Shown here in pieces: positions 47,555 through 55,462 of a stretch of DNA of 64,000 bases; the stretch's first letter is position 1; every line of letters begins with the position of its first letter. This DNA comes from Frigoribacterium sp. PhB24 (GTDB taxonomy: Bacteria; Actinomycetota; Actinomycetes; Actinomycetales; Microbacteriaceae). The stretch spans positions 372,001 through 436,000 of the forward strand of contig NZ_RKIC01000010.1 in NCBI RefSeq assembly GCF_003755185.1, given 5' to 3'. The notes beneath the pieces are model-generated. The model made no database searches. It saw only the letters and a program-made list of their open reading frames with translations, and had not been told where the DNA came from. The position numbers and the translations under genes are program-made.

Positions 47555-49036
47555 GTGACCGATGCGAAGAAGCCCGTCGACGTAGCCCTCATCGGGGCCG
47601 GCATCATGAGTGCCACCCTCGGTGCCATGATCAAGCAGCTCGAGCCGAGTTGGACGATCCAGATCTACGAGGCGTTGGGTGACGTCGCCCTCGAATCGAG
47701 CAACCCCTGGAACAACGCGGGCACGGGGCACTCCGCCCTGTGCGAGCTCAACTACACGCCCGAGCGGTCCGACGGCAGCATCGACACGTCGAGCGCCGTC
47801 AAGGTCAACGAGCAGTTCCAGGTGTCGCGACAGTTCTGGTCGTTCCTCGTGGCCGAGGGGGCCCTGCCGCAGCCCGACTCCTTCATCAATTCGACCCCTC
47901 ACATGAGCTTCGTCTGGGGCGAGAAGAACGTCGAGTACCTGCGCAAGCGCCATGAGGCCCTGCGCGAGCACCCGCTGTTCCAGGGTCTCGAGTTCAGCAC
48001 CGACGCGTCCGTCATCCGGTCGTGGGCGCCGGTGCTCATCCCCGGGCGGGCCAAGGGCCAGCCCATCGCCGCGACGCGCATCGCCGCCGGGACGGACGTC
48101 GACTTCGGTTCGCTCACGCGCCTCCTGTTCTCGTACCTGCAGGGCGAGGGTGCCACTCTCGAACTCGACCACCGCGTGACGAACCTCACGAAGCTCGCGG
48201 ACGGCACGTGGCGCGTGGCGCTCCGCAAGCAGGTCGGTGGGACGCCGACCACGGTCGACGCGCGCTTCGTGTTCGTCGGTGCCGGCGGGGGAGCCCTGCA
48301 CCTGCTGCAGAAGTCGGGCATCGACGAGATCAAGGGCTTCGGCGGGTTCCCGGTCAGCGGCGAGTTCCTGCGCTGTGACGACCCCGCGGTCGTGGGAAAG
48401 CACCAGGCCAAGGTCTACGGCAAGGCCGCCGTCGGATCACCGCCGATGTCGGTGCCGCACCTCGACACGCGCGTGGTCGACGGGCAGGCCAGCCTCATGT
48501 TCGGCCCCTACGCCGGCTTCAGCCCCAAGTTCCTCAAGCACGGTTCGATGTTCGACCTGTTCGCCTCGATCCGGCCGCACAACCTCTACCCGATGATCCG
48601 GGCCGGGCTCGCGAACCTCTCGCTGGTCAAGTACCTCGTGGGTCAACTGGCGGCGAGCAAGCAGACGAAATTCGAGGCGCTGCGCGAGTTCATGCCCGAC
48701 GCCGACCCCAAGGACTGGTACCGCATCACGGCCGGTCAGCGGGTGCAGGTCATCAAGAAGGACCGCAAGAAGGGCGGGGTGTTGCAGTTCGGCACCGAGG
48801 TCATCACGGCGGCCGACGGCACCATCGCGGGCCTCCTCGGGGCGTCCCCGGGGGCCTCGACGGCCGTGCCGATCATGCTCAGCGTGCTCGAGCGGTGCTT
48901 CCCCGACCGCATCGCGTCATGGAAGCCCCGGCTGAACGCGATGATCCCGACCTACGGCGACGACCTGTCGTCCGACGAGCGGCGAGCCGCCTCGACGATA
49001 GGGGCGACCGCCGAGGCGCTGCACATCCACGCCTGA
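47555..49036 (+). CDS. mqo: Malate:quinone oxidoreductase
   Basis: A 493-residue FAD-dependent peripheral membrane enzyme oxidising malate to oxaloacetate with electrons passed to menaquinone. The dinucleotide loop is DVALIGAGIMSATLGAMIK, followed by NPWNNAGTGHSALCELNYTP, a highly characteristic Mqo block, then TPHMSFVWGEKNVEYLRKR and the C-terminal LLGASPGASTAVPIML. The length is normal. Leaderless start. It is single, unlinked to other TCA genes. Confidence 0.96.
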   Translation: MTDAKKPVDVALIGAGIMSATLGAMIKQLEPSWTIQIYEALGDVALESSNPWNNAGTGHSALCELNYTPERSDGSIDTSSAVKVNEQFQVSRQFWSFLVAEGALPQPDSFINSTPHMSFVWGEKNVEYLRKRHEALREHPLFQGLEFSTDASVIRSWAPVLIPGRAKGQPIAATRIAAGTDVDFGSLTRLLFSYLQGEGATLELDHRVTNLTKLADGTWRVALRKQVGGTPTTVDARFVFVGAGGGALHLLQKSGIDEIKGFGGFPVSGEFLRCDDPAVVGKHQAKVYGKAAVGSPPMSVPHLDTRVVDGQASLMFGPYAGFSPKFLKHGSMFDLFASIRPHNLYPMIRAGLANLSLVKYLVGQLAASKQTKFEALREFMPDADPKDWYRITAGQRVQVIKKDRKKGGVLQFGTEVITAADGTIAGLLGASPGASTAVPIMLSVLERCFPDRIASWKPRLNAMIPTYGDDLSSDERRAASTIGATAEALHIHA

Positions 49037-49087
49037 CGCCTCCGATCGGGCTGCGACCTCACGTCGCCCGCACCGGGTTGACCCTGC

Positions 49088-49105
49088 TTCGAACGTGTGT
49101 TCGAA
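49088..49105 (+). promoter_or_regulatory. LexA-binding SOS box
   Basis: TTCGAACGTGTGTTCGAA is a full 18-base match to the actinobacterial/Gram-positive SOS box, with TCGAAC and GTTCGA flanking GTGT. It ends 7 bases before the ATG of the radical SAM gene, so LexA would block initiation or early elongation. No other match was noticed in the window. Confidence 0.85.
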
Positions 49106-49112
49106 TGGAGTC

Positions 49113-50288
49113 ATGCGATGGTCCGAGCAAGCGGTCGACACCGAGAACGCCTCGGCGCTGCCCGGCCTGGCCCGGTTGAACAACCTGATCACCTCCGTCA
49201 CGACTCCCGAGTTCGCGGGTGTCACCTTCCACGAGGTGGTCGCGAAGAGTGCGCTCAACCGCGTTCCCGGTGGCGACTCGGCTCTGCCTTTCGGGTGGAC
49301 GATCAATCCTTACCGCGGTTGCAGCCATGCCTGCGTGTACTGCTTCGCCCGCCCCACGCACGAGTACCTCGACCTCGACGGCGGCGACGACTTCGACCGG
49401 CAGATCGTCGTCAAGGTCAACGTGGCCGAGGTCCTGGCGCGCGAGCTGCACCGGCCGACCTGGCAGCACCACCCGGTCGCCCTCGGCACCAACACCGACC
49501 CCTACCAACGCGCCGAGGGTCGCTATCGCCTCATGCCCGGCATCATCGCGGCCCTCGCCGACTCGGGCACACCCTTCAGCATCTTGACGAAGGGCACGCT
49601 GCTCCGGCGAGACCTGCCCCTGCTCGCCGAGGCCGCACAGCACGTGCCCGTCGACCTGGCCATGTCGATCGCCGTCTACGACGACGACCTGCAACAGTCG
49701 GTCGAGCCGGGCACCCCGACGACGGCGGCCCGCCTCGCCACCGTCTCCGCGGCCCGCGAGCTGGGGTTGTCCTGCTCGGTCTTCATGATGCCCGTGTTGC
49801 CGTACCTCACCGACGGCCTCGACCACCTGCACGCGGCGCTCGCAGCCGTCCGCGACTCGGGTGCCTCGAGCGTCATGTACAGCGCCCTGCACCTCAAGCC
49901 CGGGGTCAAAGAATGGTGGTTCGCCTGGCTCGAGCGAGAGCACCCCGAACTCGTGTCGAAGTACCGTTCCCTCTACGCGCAAGGCACCTACGCGCCGACG
50001 GGCTACCGCTCCTGGTTGGCGGCGCGCGTGCGCCCCCTGCTGCACGAGTACGGCCTCGAGAAGGGGCAGGCCGATCCGGCGACGGGGTCGATGCGGTCCG
50101 CGGCACTCGACGACAGTGCGCGATCCTTGCGTCTGATGGGGCTGAACGGCAACGGCAACGGCAACGGCACAGGAGCCGCCCTGGATGTTCTCGACGTGAC
50201 GACCGGCACCGGTCGTTCGGCCGTCCCGCGAGCCCTCATCGCTCACGAGCTGCCCGGTGGGGCCCGGTCCCAGCCGCGACTGTTCTGA
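49113..50288 (+). CDS. Rv2578c-type radical SAM protein, SOS-controlled
   Basis: A 391-residue radical SAM enzyme. The 4Fe-4S motif is NPYRGCSHACVYCFARPTHEYL (CxxxCxxC). YxALGTNTDPYQ-type sequence (VALGTNTDPYQRAEGRYRLM) and FSILTKGTLLRRD match the spore photoproduct lyase-like/Rv2578c group. A Gly/Asn-rich stretch sits near the C-terminus. The ATG at 49113 has GGAG just upstream. The perfect SOS box implies induction by DNA damage. The chemistry is unknown. The photoproduct-lyase relationship suggests DNA or nucleotide repair, but this is inference. Confidence 0.88.
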   Translation: MRWSEQAVDTENASALPGLARLNNLITSVTTPEFAGVTFHEVVAKSALNRVPGGDSALPFGWTINPYRGCSHACVYCFARPTHEYLDLDGGDDFDRQIVVKVNVAEVLARELHRPTWQHHPVALGTNTDPYQRAEGRYRLMPGIIAALADSGTPFSILTKGTLLRRDLPLLAEAAQHVPVDLAMSIAVYDDDLQQSVEPGTPTTAARLATVSAARELGLSCSVFMMPVLPYLTDGLDHLHAALAAVRDSGASSVMYSALHLKPGVKEWWFAWLEREHPELVSKYRSLYAQGTYAPTGYRSWLAARVRPLLHEYGLEKGQADPATGSMRSAALDDSARSLRLMGLNGNGNGNGTGAALDVLDVTTGTGRSAVPRALIAHELPGGARSQPRLF

Positions 50289-50460
50289 GCGTCCGAGGTC
50301 GAGGGTCGCCGGGGGCACGTGCCCCGGTCGGGTGAAACGGGGCACAAACGAAGCGTCCCGCCCGCCCGGCGTCGTCGATGACCCCACATGTCGGGGTACA
50401 GCCCGGGTCCGCCTTCTGCCATGATCTCTCCTGACCACGACGACACCACCAGGAGGCCAC

Positions 50461-51699
50461 ATGCTGCTGGGCCTCCCCGCCCACCTCGCGTCGGCAGCCG
50501 TCGGTGATTCGGTGTCGAGGGCCTGCCACGCGATCGCGGCCACCGTGCTCGCGGCGGCCGCCGCCTTGCTGCTCGCCAAGCAGGCCACCACACCCGACCT
50601 GCTGCTCTGGCCTGCCCTCGTCTCGCTCGTTCCGCTGGTGGTACTGCTCCTCGTGGTCGAGCGCACGCGCTCCACGACGGCACACCTCGCCTACCTGATC
50701 GTCGGGACCGCCGCCCTGTACTGGTACGCCGTCACCCTCTTCTCGCAGGTCGCTGCGGTGCAGGCGTCGGACGCCTTCTCGCTGTCGTTGCCCAAGATCG
50801 CTCTCGTCATGGTCGGCAGCACGGCCGTCGGACCTCGCCGGGGGCTCCTCTGGTCGGCGGCGGGCTACGCGGCCGGCGAGCTCGCGACCCAGTTGGCGAC
50901 CTGGCACACCGGAGCCTCCCTGCGGCTCGACGTCACCGCCCTGTCGGCGTTCGTTCTCGTGGCCGTGGTGACCGCCCACGCCGAGACGTCGCGGGGGCGC
51001 GCGCGGAGGGCCCAGCCCCGGCTGCACCGTGCTGCGCTCGAGCAGCAGGTGCAGGGCATCCGCGTCGACATCGAGCAGCAGGCCGCCGCCCTCGTCCACG
51101 ACACGATCCTCGGGCACCTCGCGGCCGTGGCGAGCACGCGTCCCGGTGCCCTGCCCTCCGAGACCGCTCGGGCGATCGTCGCCGACCTCGAGGTGCTCGT
51201 CGGGCGTGACTGGCTGTCGGCGGACTCCGCGCCTCCCGAGGTCGCCGTGGCGGCTGCGGACGCCTGGGAGCACAGCCGGGTGCACGCCGCCGTCCAACAG
51301 TCGCGGTCGGGCGGCCTCGAGGTGTCCGTGACGGGCGACGTCTCGGCGGTCGGTCGTCTCGACCCCGTCACCGCGGACGCACTCGGTCTGGCCGTCGCGC
51401 AATGCCTCGTCAACGTCAGCCGACACAGCGGTGTCGGCCGGGCCGAGCTCGTCGTGTTCGGTGACGGCACCGACCTCACCGTGATGGTGATCGACGACGG
51501 CGTCGGCTTCGACACGGCGGCGGTGGCCCCCGACCGTCTCGGGCTGACGAACTCGGTCGAAGGCCGTCTCGCCCGTGTCCACGGTCACGTGCAGATCTGG
51601 TCGTCCCCTGGCAGCGGCACGTCGATCGTCCTCCGGGTCCCGTTCTCCGTCGCGACGTCGACAGTCGTCGTCACCACCGACGACGGTGTGCCGGCATGA
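50461..51699 (+). CDS. Membrane sensor histidine kinase (NarL/DesK-like class)
   Basis: A 412-residue sensor kinase. The first 180 residues hold about six hydrophobic segments and no extracellular loop domain. The phosphoacceptor helix has ALVHDTILGHLAAVA with H213, the HD-xx form of HPK7 kinases. The ATPase domain has the N-box QCLVNVSRHS (N318), the G1 box DDGVGFD (345-351) and the G2-like GSGTSIVLRVP. AGGAGGC precedes the ATG. Its stop overlaps the next start by 4 bases, and the next gene looks like a catalytically dead relative. The stimulus is unknown. Confidence 0.85.
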   Translation: MLLGLPAHLASAAVGDSVSRACHAIAATVLAAAAALLLAKQATTPDLLLWPALVSLVPLVVLLLVVERTRSTTAHLAYLIVGTAALYWYAVTLFSQVAAVQASDAFSLSLPKIALVMVGSTAVGPRRGLLWSAAGYAAGELATQLATWHTGASLRLDVTALSAFVLVAVVTAHAETSRGRARRAQPRLHRAALEQQVQGIRVDIEQQAAALVHDTILGHLAAVASTRPGALPSETARAIVADLEVLVGRDWLSADSAPPEVAVAAADAWEHSRVHAAVQQSRSGGLEVSVTGDVSAVGRLDPVTADALGLAVAQCLVNVSRHSGVGRAELVVFGDGTDLTVMVIDDGVGFDTAAVAPDRLGLTNSVEGRLARVHGHVQIWSSPGSGTSIVLRVPFSVATSTVVVTTDDGVPA

Positions 51700-52868
51700 C
51701 CCCCGCCGTCGCTGCCCGCCCGGCCGCGCGCGCCTCCGGGCGGACGCCCCAGCAGGTCGATCCGCTCGGTGCCCTCGCGGCCCGGCCGATCACCCTGGCA
51801 GCAGCTCTCGCCTCGGCGCTCGTGGCCGGCGCGTACACGCTGCTGCGGGCCTCCGACGTCTCGTCGCCGTGGGCCGCGGCCGCGGCGCTCGTCGCCCTCG
51901 CCGTGGGTGGTGTCGTGCTCGTCGTCTCGGCCGCGCCCCTCAGGGCGCCGTTCGGGCCCGGGGCGCTCTGGGGTGTGGCCGCGGCGGGCGCGGCGGCGGG
52001 CGTGCTGTCGGCCCTGGCCACCGCCGGCAGCAATCCCTTCGTCCGGGACGACTGGGCGGGGATCGCCGCGGGGGTCCTCCTGCTCGGGGTGGCCCCGTAC
52101 CGCTCGGCGCGCGAGATCCTGACGGCAGGTGGCGTCGTGGCGGTGGTCCTCGCGGTCGTGGTCCTGGTCGAGGCTCCCGGGTTCGTCACGCCGGTGCCCG
52201 TCGCGTCGTACGTCGTCGTCGCCCTCACGCCGCTGCTCGCGCTGACGGCAGCCTCCGCGACCTTCTCGGCCGTCTTCGTCGGCCACGTCGAGGGATGGGT
52301 CTCGCGGGCCACGGGGTTCCGCAGGGCCAGCACCGACGACCTGCGGGTGACGCTCGCCCGATCGGTCCAGCAGGACCGCGTCACCGTGCTCAACCGCGAG
52401 GTCGTGCCGTTCTTCGCGCGGCTGGTCGAGTCGGGCCGGATCGACGAGCGCGACGCCGACGAGGCACGGCGCGTGGCCGACTCGCTGCGCGCCTCCTTGG
52501 TGGCCGAGGCCGACGCGACGTGGCTGGCACGGCGTCTCGGGGCCCTCGGCCGCCGGGTCCCGGCCGAGGTCGTCGACCCCGACCGGCTCGCCGATCGTCT
52601 GGGCCCCGCGTACCGCACGGCGCTCTGGGCTCTCTTCGCGACGGTGGACGACGGCGAGGCCGTCGACGCCCGCTCGCTCCGGGTCGTGCTCGAGGCCGAG
52701 GAGGCGCGGGTCGACATCGCGATCGAGCTCGCGTTCGGGTCCTCGGCCACCGCCGCACGACGGTCGCTCGCCCCCTGTCTGACCGTGCTCCGCCTCGTCT
52801 CGGGCGATCTGCGGGTCGACCGGACCCCTTCGCTTCTGACACTAAGGTTTTCTTATGACCAGCACTGA
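51696..52868 (+). CDS. Membrane protein resembling a degenerate sensor kinase (pseudokinase)
   Basis: A 390-residue protein with about six hydrophobic segments in the first 200 residues, like the preceding kinase. The following helix, VTVLNREVVPFFARLVESGR, then DADEARRVADSLRASLVAE, has the shape of a histidine-kinase dimerisation domain but carries Asn-Arg where the phosphoacceptor His-Asp should be. The C-terminal part has the length of an ATPase domain but no N-box or glycine boxes. I infer an inactive partner of the kinase, probably forming a heteromeric sensor. It overlaps both neighbours (4 bases upstream, 14 downstream). Confidence 0.7.
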   Translation: MTPAVAARPAARASGRTPQQVDPLGALAARPITLAAALASALVAGAYTLLRASDVSSPWAAAAALVALAVGGVVLVVSAAPLRAPFGPGALWGVAAAGAAAGVLSALATAGSNPFVRDDWAGIAAGVLLLGVAPYRSAREILTAGGVVAVVLAVVVLVEAPGFVTPVPVASYVVVALTPLLALTAASATFSAVFVGHVEGWVSRATGFRRASTDDLRVTLARSVQQDRVTVLNREVVPFFARLVESGRIDERDADEARRVADSLRASLVAEADATWLARRLGALGRRVPAEVVDPDRLADRLGPAYRTALWALFATVDDGEAVDARSLRVVLEAEEARVDIAIELAFGSSATAARRSLAPCLTVLRLVSGDLRVDRTPSLLTLRFSYDQH

Positions 52869-53604
52869 GTCGAGCGGTCGCTCGTCCCATCGTCCGGGCT
52901 TCGGCAGGCCCGTCGCAGCACCTTCGTGGGCCACCGTCGGCCCGGGCTCCGAAGTACCGCCCGCGCGTCGCGTCCGACTCGCGATCCTGGACGACCACGA
53001 GGTGCTGCTCGACAGCCTCAGCAGCTGGATCAACGTCAACGCGTACGATTTCGACCTCGTCCTCACGGCACACACCTGGCTCCAGCTGGTGCACAGCGAC
53101 AACTTCCCGACCGACCTCGTGTTCCTCGACTTCCAGTTGAAAGAGCCCGTCTCGATCGAGGCTCGTGTCCGGACGTGCCGGGCTGCCGGGGCCAAGGTCG
53201 TCGTGTTGTCCAGCCTCGACACCCGCGAGTCGCGCGAGCGTGCCCTCGAGGCCGGGGCGTCGGCCTTCCTGTCGAAGACCCTCCCGATGCGCGAGGTGAT
53301 GGACGCCGCCCGACAGGTCATGGGCGTCGCCCGTGACAACTCGCCCCAGCGCGACTGGCGTCCGCTGCCGGCCGGTGCGGCGAACCAGACCCGCCCGAAG
53401 CTCAGCGCCGGCGAGGCCGAGGCGTTCCGGTTGTACGTCTCGGGTTTCAGCACGAACGAGGTCGCCGCGCAGATGAACGTCCAGTACGAGACGGCGAAGA
53501 CCTTCCTCCGCCGCGTGCGTGAGAAGTACGCGAAGGCCAACCGGCCCGCCAGCAAGAAGTCCGAGCTCATCCGGCGGGCCGCCGAAGACGGCTACCTGCA
53601 GTAG
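52855..53604 (+). CDS. NarL/LuxR-family response regulator
   Basis: A 249-residue response regulator. After a low-complexity N-terminal 38 residues, the receiver has the acidic pair LAILDDHEV (D46, D47), the phosphoacceptor D92 in VFLDFQLKE and K141 in FLSKT. The C-terminal LuxR helix-turn-helix is LSAGEAEAFRLYVSGF, then ETAKTFLRRVREKYAKANR. It starts inside the pseudokinase gene, so all three proteins are translationally coupled. Targets are unknown. Confidence 0.88.
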   Translation: MTSTESSGRSSHRPGFGRPVAAPSWATVGPGSEVPPARRVRLAILDDHEVLLDSLSSWINVNAYDFDLVLTAHTWLQLVHSDNFPTDLVFLDFQLKEPVSIEARVRTCRAAGAKVVVLSSLDTRESRERALEAGASAFLSKTLPMREVMDAARQVMGVARDNSPQRDWRPLPAGAANQTRPKLSAGEAEAFRLYVSGFSTNEVAAQMNVQYETAKTFLRRVREKYAKANRPASKKSELIRRAAEDGYLQ

Positions 53605-54209
53605 TGGCCAAGCTCTACTTCCGCTACGGCGCGATGAACAGCGGCAAGAGCACGGCTCTGCTGCAGGCGGCGTACAACTACGAAGAACGCGGGCAGCGCG
53701 TGTTGCTCGCCAAACCGGGGGTCGACACCAAGGGCGACGGGGCCATCGTCTCCCGGTTGGGAGTGACCCGGGTGGCGGACGTCACCTTCGCCCCCGACGA
53801 CGAGGTCCGGCAGGTGTTCCTGGCCCGGCGGGACGCCGTGCGAGACGAGACGGGCTCGAGCCTCGCCTGCTTGCTCGTCGACGAGGCGCAGTTCCTGGCC
53901 CCGCATCAGATCGACGACCTGCTGCGCATCGCGATCCTCGACGACGTCCCCGTGCTGGCCTACGGCATCCGGACGGACTTCCGTACGGTGGCCTTCCCCG
54001 GTAGCCGGCGGTTGCTCGAGGTGGCGCATTCGCTCGAAGAGCTCAAGACGATCTGCCGCTGCGGTCGCAAGGCGGTCTTCACCGCTCGGACGGTGGGGGA
54101 CCGGTTCGTCTTCGATGGCGACCAGGTCGCCATCGACGGGCAGCAGGTGACGTACGAGTCGCTCTGCGGCGCCTGCTACCTCGCCGAGTCCGGCGGCCGT
54201 CTCGCCTGA
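53604..54209 (+). CDS. tdk: Thymidine kinase
   Basis: A 201-residue type II thymidine kinase for dTMP salvage. The P-loop is YGAMNSGKSTALLQ, the catalytic region is CLLVDEAQFLAPHQIDDL, and the zinc-ribbon cysteines are in TICRCGRKAVF and ESLCGACYLAE. The GTG overlaps the stop of the response-regulator gene by one base (TAGTG). The gene is therefore at the end of a signalling operon, an unusual place for a salvage enzyme. Confidence 0.94.
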   Translation: MAKLYFRYGAMNSGKSTALLQAAYNYEERGQRVLLAKPGVDTKGDGAIVSRLGVTRVADVTFAPDDEVRQVFLARRDAVRDETGSSLACLLVDEAQFLAPHQIDDLLRIAILDDVPVLAYGIRTDFRTVAFPGSRRLLEVAHSLEELKTICRCGRKAVFTARTVGDRFVFDGDQVAIDGQQVTYESLCGACYLAESGGRLA

Positions 54210-54245
54210 CCCCGGGCGACCACAAGGCACAGAAAGCACGAAGCC

Positions 54246-54337
54246 CCACCCGCGGGTGGAGCCGATGTCGTGTCGCCCGAAGGGCGAACCAAGAGCACGA
54301 AAGCACATGGCCCCACCCGAAGGTGGAGCCATGTGCT
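54246..54337. terminator. Cluster of three hairpins between tdk and tRNA-Pro
   Basis: CCACCCGCGGGTGG (54246-54259) and CGCCCGAAGGGCG (54273-54285) are short palindromes. The third (54302-54337) is a near-perfect 36-base inverted repeat, AGCACATGGC...GCCATGTGCT, around CCCGAAGG. The two larger ones share the core GCCCCACCC...GGTGGAGCC. They probably terminate tdk from the left and tRNA-Pro from the right. Confidence 0.7.
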
Positions 54338-54338
54338 C

Positions 54339-54415
54339 TGGTCGGGGTAGCGGGATTCGAACCCACGACCTCCTCGTCCCGAACGAGGCGCGCTACCAAG
54401 CTGCGCCACACCCCG
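54339..54415 (-). tRNA. tRNA-Pro (CGG)
   Basis: A 77-base tRNA on the minus strand with encoded CCA. The acceptor stem is CGGGGTG/TACCCCG, with A as discriminator. The anticodon stem CCTCG/CGAGG encloses TTCGGGA, giving anticodon CGG. The T-loop is GGTTCGAATCC. Confidence 0.95.
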
Positions 54416-54493
54416 ATGTCTTCGCGTTCTCACGTGAAGCAACCTGACAAGAATAGCCCATGTTCGGGCCTGCTCGTGTCACCCCGGGCGAGC

Positions 54494-55462
54494 TCAGGCC
54501 GTGAGAGTCACGATCACGGCTTCGGGACGGCACGAGAACCGTACGGGGGCGTAGATCGACGTGCCCAGACCCGCCGAGATCTCGAGGTGTGCTGTCTTTC
54601 GGGCGTGGCTCCAGGTCGTCAATCCACTGACCTTGCTGCGAGGCAGGTCGCAGTTGGTGACCAGGGCGCCGTAGCCGGGTACCTGGACCTGTCCGCCGTG
54701 CGTGTGACCGCCGAAGATGACGTCGGCGCCGTTGTTGACGAACGAGTTGAGCACACGCTGGTACGGCGCGTGGGTGACGCCGATGCTGATGGGGTCGGGC
54801 CCGCCGCGATCGTCTTGCCAGCCGACGTTCTCGCGCAGGTCGTCGAGGGCGCCGGGGATGCGGTCGAGGCGGTCCCAGCCTCGGTGGGCGTCGTTGACAC
54901 CGAACAGCTCGAGTCGCGAGCCGCGCAGCTCGAGTGCCCGTGCCCTGTTGTTCAGGTCGAGCCAGCCGAGTTGGTCGGTGAAGAAGGCCTGCATCCGATC
55001 GATGTCGAGGTCGACCGGCGTGCGGTGGGCCTTGCTCGGTCCGCCGAAGTAAGCCAAGGGGTTCTTGGGGGCGGGGCCGTAGTAGTCGTTGGAGCCGTTG
55101 ACGAAGACCCCGGGGACGCCACGGAAGGGTTCGAGCGCGTACTCAAGGGCGGTGTGGGCGTCTTCGTGGCCGATGTTGTCGCCGGTGTTCACGATGAGGT
55201 CGGGTTCGAGCACGGCGAGGCCTCTCACCCACTCCTGCTTCTCGGATTGCCAGGGGGCGAGATGCAGGTCGGACAGGTGCAGGATCGTCAGCGTCCGTGA
55301 GCCGGGTTCGAGGACGGGCAGGACCTCGTGCCGCACCGTGAACCGGTTGCGTTCGACGAACACGCCCCAGGCCAGAGCCCCGAGGCCGACGGCCGCGCCC
55401 GCTGCTGCGGTCACGGCCGTCGTCTGGAGGGCGCTGGGCCCGCCGGTGCTTCGTGGGCTCAC
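54494..55462 (-). CDS. Membrane-anchored metallophosphoesterase
   Basis: A 322-residue phosphoesterase with one N-terminal membrane segment. Metal-binding motifs are LHLSDLHLAP (DxH), LIVNTGDNIGHE (GDN), NGSNDYY, THAPY and GGHTHGGQ. The GNHD motif is replaced by GSND, the form I know from Rv3683-like proteins. The substrate is unknown. Its GTG start overlaps the stop of the penicillin-binding protein gene by 4 bases. The same pair is adjacent in Mycobacterium tuberculosis (ponA2-Rv3683). Confidence 0.9.
   Translation of the reverse strand: MSPRSTGGPSALQTTAVTAAAGAAVGLGALAWGVFVERNRFTVRHEVLPVLEPGSRTLTILHLSDLHLAPWQSEKQEWVRGLAVLEPDLIVNTGDNIGHEDAHTALEYALEPFRGVPGVFVNGSNDYYGPAPKNPLAYFGGPSKAHRTPVDLDIDRMQAFFTDQLGWLDLNNRARALELRGSRLELFGVNDAHRGWDRLDRIPGALDDLRENVGWQDDRGGPDPISIGVTHAPYQRVLNSFVNNGADVIFGGHTHGGQVQVPGYGALVTNCDLPRSKVSGLTTWSHARKTAHLEISAGLGTSIYAPVRFSCRPEAVIVTLTA

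Noticed and set aside
55081-55110. Loss of the GNHD metal motif in the metallophosphoesterase (GSND instead)
   Set aside because: The GSND/GNND form is usual in this actinobacterial family as I know it, so it is not evidence of inactivation.
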